Assembly (NCBI RefSeq): GCF_000971335.1
Contig: NZ_JZJL01000028.1
Location: 1-64,000, forward strand
Length of the DNA stretch: 64,000 nt
Source of the DNA: Chromobacterium vaccinii
Lineage (GTDB): Bacteria; Pseudomonadota; Gammaproteobacteria; Burkholderiales; Chromobacteriaceae
Direction: 5' to 3'
This document shows positions 26,618-35,125 of the stretch, in pieces. Below the pieces are notes generated by a model, which searched no databases, was not told the origin of the DNA, and saw only the letters and a program-made list of their open reading frames with translations. Position 1 is the first letter of the stretch. Each line of letters opens with the position of its first letter. The position numbers and the translations under genes were made by a program.

Positions 26618-28396
26618 ATGGAGATCACCAAACACTTTTCGAGCACGGGAAGCTATCAGGATATCGTCAAGGCGATCGGCGCCGCGCAGGCCGTCATACA
26701 ATTCAAGCCCGACGGCACCGTCATCGACGCCAATCCCATTTTCCTGGACCTGATGGGATATTCGCTGAATGAAGTTGTCGGCAGACATCACGGCATGTTT
26801 TTGCCGGAAAGCGAAAAAAGCAGCGCTTCCTACCAACAGTTCTGGACAGAGCTGCAACAAGGGAAGCATCAAACAGCCCAATTCAGGCGCATTGCCAAAA
26901 ATGGGAAAGATGTCTGGATACAGGCCTCCTACATCCCGATCCGAAAAGGTCGCCGCGTCGCCAGCGTCATCAAGTTCGCAACCGACATCACCAGCGACGT
27001 CATGATCGCCGCCGACCGGACTGGCCAGATTGAAGCCATCAACCGCTCGCAAGCGGTGATCGAGTTCACCACCGATGGGATAGTCTCGCGCGCCAATCAG
27101 AATTTTTGCCAGGCGCTGAATTATGACGAGCAGGAAATCGTGGGAAAGCACCACAAGCTATTCGTTCTGCCAGAAGAAAGCCAAAGCGAGGCATACCAGC
27201 GTTTCTGGGACAGCCTGAGAAAAGGCGCGTTTCACGAAGGAGAATTCTGCCGCGTGGCGAAGAATGGCCGGAGGATCTGGATTCAAGCCACCTACAATCC
27301 GATCTTCGACCCTGACGGCAAGATCATAAAAATCGTAAAATACGCCACCGACATCACCGAGGCGGTGAAGGCCAGAAACTCGAGCAAACTGATGTCGCTG
27401 ATCATCAACCAGACCGATAACTCGGCGCTTGTGGCTGACAAAAATGGCTTGATCATCTTCGCCAACGACGGCTTCTCGAAAATGAGCGGCTACGCGGCCG
27501 ATGAGATCATCGGCAAGAAGCCGGGGCACATTCTGCAGGGCGCAGACACCAATCCGGACACCGTCCGGAAAATCGGAGCCTGCCTGTGGGAGCACCACCC
27601 CTTCCACGGAGAAATCCTCAACTACACCAAGGCGGGCAAGCCCTATTGGGTTTCGCTGGCCATCAACCCGGTGTTCGACGAAACCGGCAGCCTGGCGAAC
27701 TACATCTCCATCCAGGCCGACATCACCGAAACCAAGGAGCGGGAAGAGGAATACAGCAAAAAATTCGCCGCAATAGGCATGTCCAACGCCATCTGCGAAT
27801 GGAACACCGAAGGCAAGGTGCTGCAAGGCAATGAATACATGGTTTCCCATCTGGAGTTGAAGAGCAATGAAGAGCTCCAGCAGCACGCCCGCCCGCTGTC
27901 GGAAATCATAGGGTCGGAGAATTTCAGCCGCGCGCTCAAAGGCGAAATGCTGACCGAAGAGTTCAAGATGAGGAAGAAAGACGGATCGATGGTGCTGATG
28001 AACGTCACCATCTGCCCTCTCACCTCCCAGCATGGGGTCGTCAAAAATATCGTGACCTATGGAGTCGACGTCACCGCCAAGATGGAAGCGGAAAGAGTGA
28101 CCGATCAGGAAATGCGCCAGGTCATTTCTTCCAGCGAAAAGATATCGTCGATTATCGGCACCATCAACGACATTGCCGCGCAGACCAACCTGCTGGCGCT
28201 GAACGCCGCCATAGAGGCCGCCCGAGCCGGAGAAATGGGCAGAGGCTTCGCGGTGGTGGCGGACGAGGTAAGGAAGCTGTCCATCGAATCGACCAAGTCG
28301 TCAAAGGAAATCGCCGATCTGGTGGACGAATCCATCGGCAGGATAAAAACGCTTGAGGCCTCGCTGAACAACCTGAAGACGAACGCCAAATCATGA
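26618..28396 (+). CDS. Soluble chemoreceptor with four PAS domains
   Basis: 592 residues, no membrane segment. Four PAS domains follow one another (starts near residues 18, 140, 265 and 390; [15 protein letters not shown] and [15 protein letters not shown] are near-duplicate entry strands), then a minimal MCP signalling hairpin ([32 protein letters not shown]) of about 90 residues. The layout recalls BdlA and Aer-2-type cytoplasmic receptors, some of which sense redox state or control biofilm dispersal. No CheW/CheR pentapeptide is present. Start: the frame opens at 26525, but the ATG at 26618 has AGGAAAA and gives the normal PAS-receptor N-terminus. No che genes lie nearby. Confidence 0.88.
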   Translation: MEITKHFSSTGSYQDIVKAIGAAQAVIQFKPDGTVIDANPIFLDLMGYSLNEVVGRHHGMFLPESEKSSASYQQFWTELQQGKHQTAQFRRIAKNGKDVWIQASYIPIRKGRRVASVIKFATDITSDVMIAADRTGQIEAINRSQAVIEFTTDGIVSRANQNFCQALNYDEQEIVGKHHKLFVLPEESQSEAYQRFWDSLRKGAFHEGEFCRVAKNGRRIWIQATYNPIFDPDGKIIKIVKYATDITEAVKARNSSKLMSLIINQTDNSALVADKNGLIIFANDGFSKMSGYAADEIIGKKPGHILQGADTNPDTVRKIGACLWEHHPFHGEILNYTKAGKPYWVSLAINPVFDETGSLANYISIQADITETKEREEEYSKKFAAIGMSNAICEWNTEGKVLQGNEYMVSHLELKSNEELQQHARPLSEIIGSENFSRALKGEMLTEEFKMRKKDGSMVLMNVTICPLTSQHGVVKNIVTYGVDVTAKMEAERVTDQEMRQVISSSEKISSIIGTINDIAAQTNLLALNAAIEAARAGEMGRGFAVVADEVRKLSIESTKSSKEIADLVDESIGRIKTLEASLNNLKTNAKS

Positions 28397-28493
28397 CCGC
28401 GTCCGCCACGCATGGCGGCGCGTCGCCTCATTGCTGCGACGCGTCCCATTCGCCGGAATGCCAGCTCCCCTTCATATGATTGAGGAAACATCC

Positions 28494-29630
28494 ATGTCTG
28501 CCGCCAAGCCAAGCTTCAAACGCGTCATCGAGTACCCTCTCCCCGCATCCAGTCAAACGCACGAAGTCGTATCCATCGCGCCGGACCTTATCCTCATCTC
28601 GCAGCAGCCATCCGGCGGTTTGGTGAAAATGCGGATGGATCCCGGCACAGGGCGGCCCATCGAATCCGTCGTCCACGTCATCGATAATCCATTCTCCGGC
28701 CTGCATGGGCTGACGGTGTCGAAACGCCATCCCGGCTGCCTGTGGGTCACGCTGCAGTTTCAATCGGAGCTGCTGCTGATCGACCCGGTCGCGCACGACT
28801 TGGCGGCCGCCCCCAGAACACTGCAAAGAATCCAGTTGCCGGAACCCGCCCGCGGCCCCCACGTCGTCGCGGAGGACGGCGACATCCTGTGGGCCTCCTG
28901 CAAGGACAGCCACCACGTGGCGCGGGTGGACACCCATGACCCCGACCATCCACGGATCATCCCCTGCCCGCCCCGGCCAATCTTCGTACAAGTGCACCCC
29001 GCCAGCGGGGATGTCTATGCCACCCTGGATCAATCCAGCGCGCTGTTTCGCATCCCCGCCAACCCTGCGCAAGCGCCCAGCGAAATCGGCATCCCCGGGG
29101 AGATCGGCAATACCCCGGTCGGCATGGTGCCAGGACCGGACGGCAACCTGTGGCTCGCCCTTCTGGGCAACACCTCAGGCGGAAACGGCAGTTTCGGCCG
29201 TATCCTGGGCAATGGCGAGATCGATTGGTTTCAACTCACCGCCGGCCCAGCCAAGGGAGCCTCTTTCATCCATCTGGGGTTCTCGCCCGACCCATCCAAG
29301 TCAAATACGATCTATCTGCTGGCCTCATCGATGGCCGACGACGCCGCTCTCAACGGCGTGGTGCAGGTCGTGCTGAACGAAGACTACAGCCAGATCGGCC
29401 CCCAGCAAACCATCGCCTTTCCTACGCAACAGAGCATGACCCATCGCGTGCTCTGCACCGGGCGCAGCCTTTACGCCACCGAGCTGGGCGCCTGCTGCCT
29501 CGCGCACTTGACTCCTGCCTTCTCTCCGTACGGCGAGGGCATCAATGAAATGGCGGACGCCTATTCGCTATGGGGCTGCGGCATCCCAGGCCAAACCGTC
29601 CGTTACCACGGACCGGAGCTGGGGCGCTAA
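28494..29630 (+). CDS. Vgb-like beta-propeller protein (streptogramin-lyase family)
   Basis: 378 residues, no signal peptide. Repeated blade motifs with the pattern GPDGNLW (VGMVPGPDGNLWLALLG) and HPxSGDVYATL match the virginiamycin B lyase/SMP-30-like propeller family. True Vgb linearises streptogramin B antibiotics; many homologues have other or unknown roles, and I cannot place the Vgb catalytic Glu/His with confidence. Start: ATG at 28494 with GAGGAAA upstream; the frame opens at 28431. It lies 97 bases after the PAS receptor on the same strand and ends before a strong hairpin. Confidence 0.7.
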   Translation: MSAAKPSFKRVIEYPLPASSQTHEVVSIAPDLILISQQPSGGLVKMRMDPGTGRPIESVVHVIDNPFSGLHGLTVSKRHPGCLWVTLQFQSELLLIDPVAHDLAAAPRTLQRIQLPEPARGPHVVAEDGDILWASCKDSHHVARVDTHDPDHPRIIPCPPRPIFVQVHPASGDVYATLDQSSALFRIPANPAQAPSEIGIPGEIGNTPVGMVPGPDGNLWLALLGNTSGGNGSFGRILGNGEIDWFQLTAGPAKGASFIHLGFSPDPSKSNTIYLLASSMADDAALNGVVQVVLNEDYSQIGPQQTIAFPTQQSMTHRVLCTGRSLYATELGACCLAHLTPAFSPYGEGINEMADAYSLWGCGIPGQTVRYHGPELGR

Positions 29631-29661
29631 GAACCTGCGCATCTGCCTCGCCTGCCAGACG

Positions 29662-29695
29662 GGATGCCTCATCACGTGATGAGGCATCCTGATTA
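29662..29695. terminator. Perfect 28-bp palindrome, probable terminator
   Basis: GGATGCCTCATCAC with its exact complement GTGATGAGGCATCC forms a 14-bp stem centred on CACGTG, 32 bases after the Vgb-like stop. It is followed on the plus strand by TGATTATT, a weak T-rich tail. A terminator is the simplest reading; with no loop bases it could equally act as a dyad operator. Confidence 0.6.
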
Positions 29696-29706
29696 TTCGA
29701 AAAATA

Positions 29707-30069
29707 TTGACAAATCAAAAAATTAACAGGAGAATCGACCGAAATCGCTTCATGTTGTCCAGCTCAAACGAGCCGTCACGCTCCTCTTCTCTAGCCAAGC
29801 CTCCTCCAAATCATCAGTTGTTGGCACGCGAAGGTAGTTGTCACAAGCCTAGCCAGCAGTCCATTGCAAGCCGCCAAGCCAAACATATTGAACCGGCGGC
29901 GACTGATTGGAATCCGTTGTCTCGCAGCCTCCATGACACCCGGGCAGAACTCATGAAAATATCGCAAGCCGTCCTTGCCAAAGGGACGCGCTTTAACAAT
30001 CTCAACCCATGCCAAAAGCATGGGCGTTGGAAAATAAACCATGAAAATTCAGGAACTGAAACAGGGTGA
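29707..30069 (+). CDS. Doubtful 120-residue ORF
   Basis: An open frame starting shortly after the palindrome, Ser/Pro-rich in the first half (SSSNEPSRSSSLAKPPP) and hydrophilic later (ATDWNPLSRSLHDTRAELMK). It has no good ribosome site, no family match that I can recognise, and overlaps the better-supported 59-residue gene by 29 bases. It may be a real small protein or non-coding. Confidence 0.2.
   Translation: MTNQKINRRIDRNRFMLSSSNEPSRSSSLAKPPPNHQLLAREGSCHKPSQQSIASRQAKHIEPAATDWNPLSRSLHDTRAELMKISQAVLAKGTRFNNLNPCQKHGRWKINHENSGTETG
30003..30030 (+). promoter_or_regulatory. Leader hairpin before the 59-residue gene
   Basis: CCCATGC-CAAAA-GCATGGG (30006-30024), with flanking CAAC and GTTG able to extend the stem, ends about 10 bases before the ATG and includes the G-rich part of the ribosome site. 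Its placement suggests it could limit translation initiation, or act as a local terminator for upstream transcription. Confidence 0.4.
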
Positions 30070-30220
30070 CCTGATCACCCAGCAAATCGACAATCTGATC
30101 GTCTCGTTCAAAGTCTTGTCCATCAGGCAAATTGGCCGCCGCTTCCAGGTAACCTTCAGCTCGGCCTCGGGCATTGAAACCGCAAGCTATCAAGCTGACG
30201 CGCTGATCACCTCCGTCTGA
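30041..30220 (+). CDS. Small 59-residue protein, unknown
   Basis: A complete short gene encoding 59 residues: starts MKIQELKQGDLITQQ, continues with alternating hydrophobic beta-strand-like segments (LIVSFKVLSIRQIG, RFQVTFSSASG) and ends ALITSV. The pattern of short beta strands suggests a small barrel or SH3/Hfq-like fold, which is inference. Start: ATG with GGAAAA about 9 bases upstream. The codon use is like real genes in the window and different from the flanking doubtful frames. Confidence 0.6.
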   Translation: MKIQELKQGDLITQQIDNLIVSFKVLSIRQIGRRFQVTFSSASGIETASYQADALITSV

Positions 30221-30707
30221 TCGCGCGCCGCGAGGCAATTCCAGCCTCCCTGCCGCCAACTTCCGCCACGCGGCCCTCCCTTATGGCGCGAAGCTCCGCA
30301 TGCTTCGCAAAAGGCATGCCCTCATAGCAAAAAACAAGCGGCGCGCCTCCTCGCTGAGATGACGTGTCCTGCCACGCCGCCCGCAGGCCGGTCCATGCCG
30401 CCAAGCGCAAATGGCAAGCCGCATTCACCAGTTCGATATCGCGAGCCAAGCGGAGCGCGGTATCCTGCCGCCTCAGCAAACTTCCACCCCAGCCGCAAAA
30501 TCGCATCAAGCGTATTTCAGCGCTTGCGGCAATGGCCAGGGGCAAGCCTAAGTGCAAACGCATACTTATTTGTATTTTAATAACCTAGCAATATAAATAA
30601 GAGTGCCTCCTGCACGAGGGACGGATTGATTGCCGCTTGGCATCAATCGCCAAACGCGGCATCCACAATGATCCGCAGGAAATCCGGCAGCGCAAAGGAG
30701 CGGCGAT
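30221..30707. other. Gap with decayed gene fragment
   Basis: 487 bases between the 59-residue gene and the flavoprotein gene. The part around 30380-30450 is a remnant of a BRO-type gene (listed separately). The A+T-rich tract at 30560-30610 probably carries the flavoprotein promoter. No intact gene is convincing here. Confidence 0.45.
30376..30450 (-). pseudogene. Fragment of a second BRO-type gene (C-terminal part)
   Basis: On the minus strand, a frame reads DIELVNAACHLRLAAWTGLRAA. This resembles the C-terminus of the intact BRO-type protein at 38.1 kb, which has DTELVKLAAACHLRLAERMSLRVA; at DNA level the two align with small indels. No BRO-N domain precedes it. It is best read as a decayed paralogous copy. 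Confidence 0.5.
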
Positions 30708-32300
30708 ATGAAGCAAGCACCAACGCGTGGCGGCCGTCAGCCGCTGATCTTGAGCGACAAGCAAGGCTTTGACAGGCGCTGGTTCGCGCCTCAGCTGCAA
30801 GCCGTTTACGTGCCGACGCGCCATGAGCAGGCAGAGGAGTCTGTCGGCGCGGCATTAAGCGCATATGGCCGCGACGTGAAAATCGCCTCCGGCCGTCACT
30901 GCTACGAAAACTTTGTCTACAACGACAGCACCCGCGCCGTCATCGACATGTCTGCCCTGAATCAGGTGGGTTTCGATGCGGAGCGCAATGCGTATTTTGT
31001 CGATGCCGGCTGCGAAAACTGGGGCGTGTACCGCGCCCTGCTCAATGGCTATGGCAAAACTCTGCCTGCCGGCTCCTGCTATTCGGTGGGCGCGGGCGGG
31101 CATATCACAGGCGGCGGCTACGGCCTGCTGTCCCGTTTGCATGGTTTGACCGTCGACCATCTAAGCGCTGTAGACATCGTGACTTGGGACGAGGCGCGGG
31201 CTCAGGCGAAATTGCGCCATGTGTCCGAGCAAAGCGGCAGCCAAGAGGAACGCGATTTGTTCTGGGCCTTGCGCGGCGCCGGCTGCGGCAATTTCGGCGT
31301 GATCGTTCGCTATTATTTTGCCGCGCTGCCGGATGCGCCAGACCATGCCACGCAGTTCACGCTTGCCTGGGATTGGGATCAAATCAACACACAAGCCTTC
31401 AGCCAATTGCTGGACGAATACACCGACTTCGTCATGCAGATGCCCAACAGCGATTTCAGCTTGCTGAAACTGAACCATGTCGATAACGGGCAAATCGGCC
31501 TGCTTGTGCAAATCGCCTCGCCCGTCGGCGCCAGCTTTCACCAGCATTGCCAACAGGCTGAGGCCCGCATCCAGAGCCTGCAGCAACGCTTTGCTGCCAT
31601 TGCCCCCGCAACTGTCCTGCGCCGGCCCATGGGCGGCCATCCCGGCTGGATGAACACGCTGCACGCCAGTCTCAGCGCGCAGCATTTAACCTATCTGGAA
31701 GCGCTGCAAACAGTCAATGGCTCCGGCCCCAACCAGTTTGGCAAATACAAGTCCGCCTATATGAATAAAGGCTTTCCACAAAACCAAAAGGATGAGATTT
31801 TCCGCTGGCTGCATGAGAAACCGGAAGGGCTGGAGGATGGCGCCTTGGCGCAAAGCCTGCTGCAAGTGGATAGCTACGGCGGCGCGGTCAACGAGCGCAG
31901 CAGCAGCGCCACCCCGGTGCCGCAACGCAGCGCTATCCTGAAACTGCAATACCAAACCTATTGGAACAACGCCTCCGCGCCGGGGCAAAGCCGACAGTCC
32001 CGTTACCAGGAGCAGGCCCAGGCGCATCTGGACTGGATTAGCGGCTTTTATCAATCGGTGTACGCCGAATATGGCGGCACGCCCAATCCGGAGCAAGACA
32101 AGAACGGCGTGGTGGACGGCTGCTACTACAACTACCCGGATTGCGACTTGGGCACCCATGAAAACGGGAAGATCGATCAGGCCATGCAGCTGTATTTCAA
32201 GGAAAACTACCGCAACGCGCCGCGCAACCTGGTTCAGGTGAAACGAAAATGGGATCCGCAAAACTACTTCCACCACGCGCAATCCATTCCCATCGAATAG
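30708..32300 (+). CDS. FAD-dependent oxidoreductase, berberine-bridge-enzyme type
   Basis: 530 residues. FAD-binding (PCMH/VAO) domain followed by a BBE C-terminal domain. The flavin probably has two covalent links: His64 in SGRHCYE and Cys124 in GSCYSVGAGGH, both at the positions used by bicovalent BBE-like oxidases. The Gly-rich GGHITGGGYGLLSRLHG and the C-terminal YFKENYRNAPRNLVQVKRKWDPQNYF block are family hallmarks. Such enzymes oxidise sugars, alkaloids or polyketides with O2. No signal peptide was seen. Start: the ATG at 30708 has AAAGGAG. Substrate unknown; the gene is followed by a strong terminator. Confidence 0.9.
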   Translation: MKQAPTRGGRQPLILSDKQGFDRRWFAPQLQAVYVPTRHEQAEESVGAALSAYGRDVKIASGRHCYENFVYNDSTRAVIDMSALNQVGFDAERNAYFVDAGCENWGVYRALLNGYGKTLPAGSCYSVGAGGHITGGGYGLLSRLHGLTVDHLSAVDIVTWDEARAQAKLRHVSEQSGSQEERDLFWALRGAGCGNFGVIVRYYFAALPDAPDHATQFTLAWDWDQINTQAFSQLLDEYTDFVMQMPNSDFSLLKLNHVDNGQIGLLVQIASPVGASFHQHCQQAEARIQSLQQRFAAIAPATVLRRPMGGHPGWMNTLHASLSAQHLTYLEALQTVNGSGPNQFGKYKSAYMNKGFPQNQKDEIFRWLHEKPEGLEDGALAQSLLQVDSYGGAVNERSSSATPVPQRSAILKLQYQTYWNNASAPGQSRQSRYQEQAQAHLDWISGFYQSVYAEYGGTPNPEQDKNGVVDGCYYNYPDCDLGTHENGKIDQAMQLYFKENYRNAPRNLVQVKRKWDPQNYFHHAQSIPIE

Positions 32301-32460
32301 GGCGTCGCCTGCGTTCAGCACTACGCGGACTCGTTCACGCAACCAACGGCGAAGGATGGAAGCAACAAGCGAACCCAAGCCATACCAAATCGTCTCGGTA
32401 AGCCTCGGAAGCCTCGGGCTTTATTTCGTGCAGCCCAGCCTACTGGCTGATCATAAACAG

Positions 32461-32495
32461 AAAAGCCGCCAGCGCGGATGCCGGCGGCTTTTTCT
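32461..32495. terminator. Bidirectional rho-independent terminator
   Basis: AAAAGCCGCC and GGCGGCTTTTT form a 10-bp stem around a 12-base loop. T-runs occur on both sides, so it can serve the flavoprotein gene (plus) and chaA (minus), which converge here. Confidence 0.88.
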
Positions 32496-32512
32496 TTACC
32501 CCCGAGATGCGC

Positions 32513-33625
32513 TCAGGGGCTGATCGCGAAGAACACGAAAGACGCGAAGATCACCAGATGCACGATGCCCTGCAAAATGGTGGTGCGCCCTACCGACAGC
32601 GACAAGGAGCACGCCACCAGAGTCAGCAGCAGGAAGATGGTTTCCTTGATTTCCAAGCCCAGGATCAGCGGCTCGCCCATGAACACGAAAATCATCGCCA
32701 CCGTGGGAATGGTCAAGCCGATGGATGCCAGCGCCGAGCCCAAGGCCAGATTCAGGCTGGTCTGCACCCGGTCCGCCCGCGCCGCGTTGGCGGCGGCCAG
32801 CCCTTCCGGCAGCAGCACCAGGGCTGCGATGATGATGCCCACCACCGCGGCCGGCGCGCCGGCATCCACCACGAAGCTCTCAATCGACGGCGACAGCAGC
32901 TTGGCCAGGGTCACCACCGCTACCAGGCAAATCAGCAGCATTGCCACGGCCAGCATGGCCACCTTGTTGGACGGCGGCGGCGCGTGCTCATCCTCGTCAT
33001 GGCTGCCTTCCACCAGGAAATAATCGCGGTGGCGGATGGTCTGCACAAACACGAAAGCGCCGTACAGCACCAGCGATACCACCCCGGTGAAAGCCAGCTG
33101 CGAGGACGACAGCAAGGGCCCTGGCTGGCTGGTGCCATAGTTGGGCAGCACCAGCGCCAATACCGAAATCGCCGCCAGCACGGTCAAGGCCGCCTTGGCG
33201 CCGCTAAGCTGGAAGTTCTGCTCGCGATGGCGCAAGCCGCCCAGCAGCAGGCAAATGCCCAGAATGCCGTTGCAGGTGATCATGATGGCGGAAAAAATGG
33301 TGTCCCGCGCCAGCGCCAGCTTCTCCTCGCCCCCGCCCAGCATGAAGGAAATGATCAGCGCCACCTCGATCACCGTCACCGCCAGCGCCAGGATCAGGGT
33401 GCCGAAAGGCTCGCCCACCTTATGCGCCACCACCTCGGCGTGGTGCACGGCGGCAAACACCGTCCCCGCCAGCAACACCGCCAGCAGCGTCAGATAGAAA
33501 GCATGCCCGCCGGCCGCCGAAGACGCGGCGATGGCGGCCCAGGCCAAGACAGGGGTGACAATGGTCCAGCGCGGAATCGAGTTATGAGTCAATGGATTTT
33601 CCTTATTGTTGGCGAACGGCCGCAT
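32513..33625 (-). CDS. chaA: Sodium/calcium:proton antiporter ChaA
   Basis: 370 residues, about 11 membrane helices in two homologous halves of the CaCA superfamily. Each half has the acidic cation-binding repeat: HKVGEPFGTLILALAVTVIEV and LPEGLAAANAARADRVQTSLNLALGS. The acidic central loop (GSHDEDEHAPPP) also occurs in E. coli ChaA, which exports Na+, K+ or Ca2+ at alkaline pH. Start: ATG at 33625 is used; an alternative TTG at 33592 has a better ribosome site (AAGGAAA) and would give 359 residues, nearer the E. coli length. The gene is monocistronic. Confidence 0.92.
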   Translation of the reverse strand: MRPFANNKENPLTHNSIPRWTIVTPVLAWAAIAASSAAGGHAFYLTLLAVLLAGTVFAAVHHAEVVAHKVGEPFGTLILALAVTVIEVALIISFMLGGGEEKLALARDTIFSAIMITCNGILGICLLLGGLRHREQNFQLSGAKAALTVLAAISVLALVLPNYGTSQPGPLLSSSQLAFTGVVSLVLYGAFVFVQTIRHRDYFLVEGSHDEDEHAPPPSNKVAMLAVAMLLICLVAVVTLAKLLSPSIESFVVDAGAPAAVVGIIIAALVLLPEGLAAANAARADRVQTSLNLALGSALASIGLTIPTVAMIFVFMGEPLILGLEIKETIFLLLTLVACSLSLSVGRTTILQGIVHLVIFASFVFFAISP

Positions 33626-33844
33626 GACTCGCCCGGCAAAGACCTAACCAGGGCGAGATAGGCAACCGTTCTGGGAGAGCAATCGAGAAACCAGCATGGA
33701 GGCTGCTTTAGCCACAGCATAGCAGCATTAAGTAAATAGACCACGACACGGCCCATGGGTTCAGGCTTTGTAAACAAACGGCGCGTCGATCCGGCATCTA
33801 TCACGCCTCACCCACTCACAAGCTCATCCACCCGGCCAATGGCA

Positions 33845-33874
33845 GAGTGCGCGCCCCCGCAAGGGCGACGTACC
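33845..33874 (-). repeat. REP-like palindromic repeat, copy 1
   Basis: Reads GAGTGCG...CGACGTACC on the plus strand with a CGCCC-CCGC-AAGGGCG core. Its reverse complement matches the copy at 38027-38056 in both ends (GGTACGTCGCCC and GCACTC). Confidence 0.55.
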
Positions 33875-33921
33875 GCCGGCACATCTCGCCAGATCAATAT
33901 TTGAGAGGTATGGAAACAAAC

Positions 33922-33958
33922 GGTGCGTCGCACCGCCTTGGAAGGGCGGCGACGCACC
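33922..33958 (+). repeat. REP-like palindromic repeat, copy 2 (at gene end)
   Basis: GGTGCGTCGCACCGCC-TTGGAA-GGGCGGCGACGCACC forms a long stem with a 2-base bulge. It touches the stop codon of the minus-strand epoxide-hydrolase-like gene and probably serves as its transcript end. The sequence is related to copies 1 and 3. Confidence 0.6.
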
Positions 33959-34933
33959 CTACAGCCTGCGCAAGAACTCGATCAAAACCGCGTTAACCTG
34001 ATCGGAGGCTTCTTGCTGCAACCAGTGGCCCGCTCCAGGAATGATTTGGGAGCCCCGAAGATCGGGCACGAGCTTCGGCATGGCGTCGATGATGCCGCGC
34101 ATGCCCGGCATCGCCAGCCCTGGGTCGTGCTCGCCGACCAGATACAAAGCAGGAACCTGGACAAGCATGCCGTTGAATGCCGCTTGCAGATCCCCATTGC
34201 GATCCAGATTGCGGTAATAGTTCAAGCCGCCGCGAAAACCCGACGCCGTGAATGCGCTCACAAACGCATCGAAGTCCGCGCCATCCAGCCAATTGGGCAG
34301 CGCTCCGGGGTCGGGCAAGGCATCCAGCAGCCCCGCCTCACGCGCAACCATTCCGAAAGGATTCGGCGTCCGGCCGTCACGCGGGCCGGCCTCGCCCGAG
34401 GCCCAAAAATAGATTTTCCGCAGCGTGGCGGCAACGTCGCGCTCGAATTCATTCTCCGCCAGCCCTGCCTGGGAAAAATAATGCGTGTAAAACCACGCCT
34501 GCCCGCTTAACGGAAACAGCCGGCTTGGGGCCATCGGCGCCCGACCCATCATCGGCACGCCGAGGGCGACCACGGCGCGAAAGCGGTCTGGCCGCAGCTG
34601 CGCGGCCTGCCATGCGATAGTTGCCCCCCAATCATTCCCGACCACCACCGCCTCCGCCTCCGCTAGCGCGTCCAAGATCCCCACCAGATCGCCAACGATG
34701 TCCAGGCTTGTGTACTGCTGCGGATTCTCCGGGCTCTCGCTGGCGCCGTAGCCGCGCAGATCCGGCGCAAGCGCACGAAACCCGGCGGCCGACAGGGCCG
34801 CCAGCTGGTGCCGCCACGCGTGCGACGTCTCGGGAAATCCATGCAGCAGCAATACCAGCGGCCCGGCGCCCTGCGCGGCGACGCTCAGGCGAATGCCGTT
34901 GATTTCAAGAATGGACTGATTGAATGCAGACAT
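33959..34933 (-). CDS. Epoxide-hydrolase-like alpha/beta hydrolase
   Basis: 324 residues. Family markers: oxyanion-hole HGFPETSHAWRHQ, nucleophile Asp in VVGNDWGATIAW (the GxDxG/A of epoxide hydrolases and haloalkane dehalogenases), a late acid (GEHDPGL) and the catalytic His in GAGHWLQQE. HGFPE/TS plus the Tyr-rich lid (GQAWFYTHYF, NYYRNLDR) favours epoxide hydrolase. Start: ATG at 34933 with GGAG upstream; the frame opens at 35131, but that part crosses the intergenic repeat. Divergent from an Rrf2-type regulator, which may control it. Confidence 0.85.
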   Translation of the reverse strand: MSAFNQSILEINGIRLSVAAQGAGPLVLLLHGFPETSHAWRHQLAALSAAGFRALAPDLRGYGASESPENPQQYTSLDIVGDLVGILDALAEAEAVVVGNDWGATIAWQAAQLRPDRFRAVVALGVPMMGRAPMAPSRLFPLSGQAWFYTHYFSQAGLAENEFERDVAATLRKIYFWASGEAGPRDGRTPNPFGMVAREAGLLDALPDPGALPNWLDGADFDAFVSAFTASGFRGGLNYYRNLDRNGDLQAAFNGMLVQVPALYLVGEHDPGLAMPGMRGIIDAMPKLVPDLRGSQIIPGAGHWLQQEASDQVNAVLIEFLRRL

Positions 34934-35007
34934 GATCGCGCTCCGATAGTTGCCTAAAGTCACGCTAAACCGTAACATTAACTGTAACGAATTTCCACCA
35001 CTAAGAA

Positions 35008-35113
35008 CCGCTAACAAAACCTCGCAGAGTCCCTGAGCCAAGGCGCGCCGACGCAGGCAGTACAGAGAGTACGACAAGGAGGCGCAACGCAGGATCAGGG
35101 GTTTTGTTAGCGG
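35008..35113. mobile_element. MITE-like 106-bp element with 14-bp terminal inverted repeats
   Basis: Perfect terminal repeats CCGCTAACAAAACC (35008-35021) and GGTTTTGTTAGCGG (35100-35113), extendable to 18 bp with one mismatch. Inside, CCCTGAGCC pairs with GGATCAGGG and GTAC-AGAGA-GTAC closes the tip, so the whole element can fold into one long imperfect hairpin. Flanks CTAAGAA (left) and CTAAAGAA (right) look like a damaged target duplication. It has no coding capacity. It lies in the divergent promoter region of the epoxide-hydrolase-like and Rrf2 genes, directly upstream of the latter. Confidence 0.6.
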
Positions 35114-35125
35114 GTCTAAAGAATT

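Larger units (their letters stand above)
33626..33958. other. Intergenic region with two REP-like hairpins
   Basis: 333 bases between the chaA start and the stop of the epoxide-hydrolase-like gene. It contains two members of a palindromic repeat family (33845-33874 and 33922-33958) and otherwise no gene-like sequence; the chaA promoter probably lies near 33640-33760. Confidence 0.45.
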
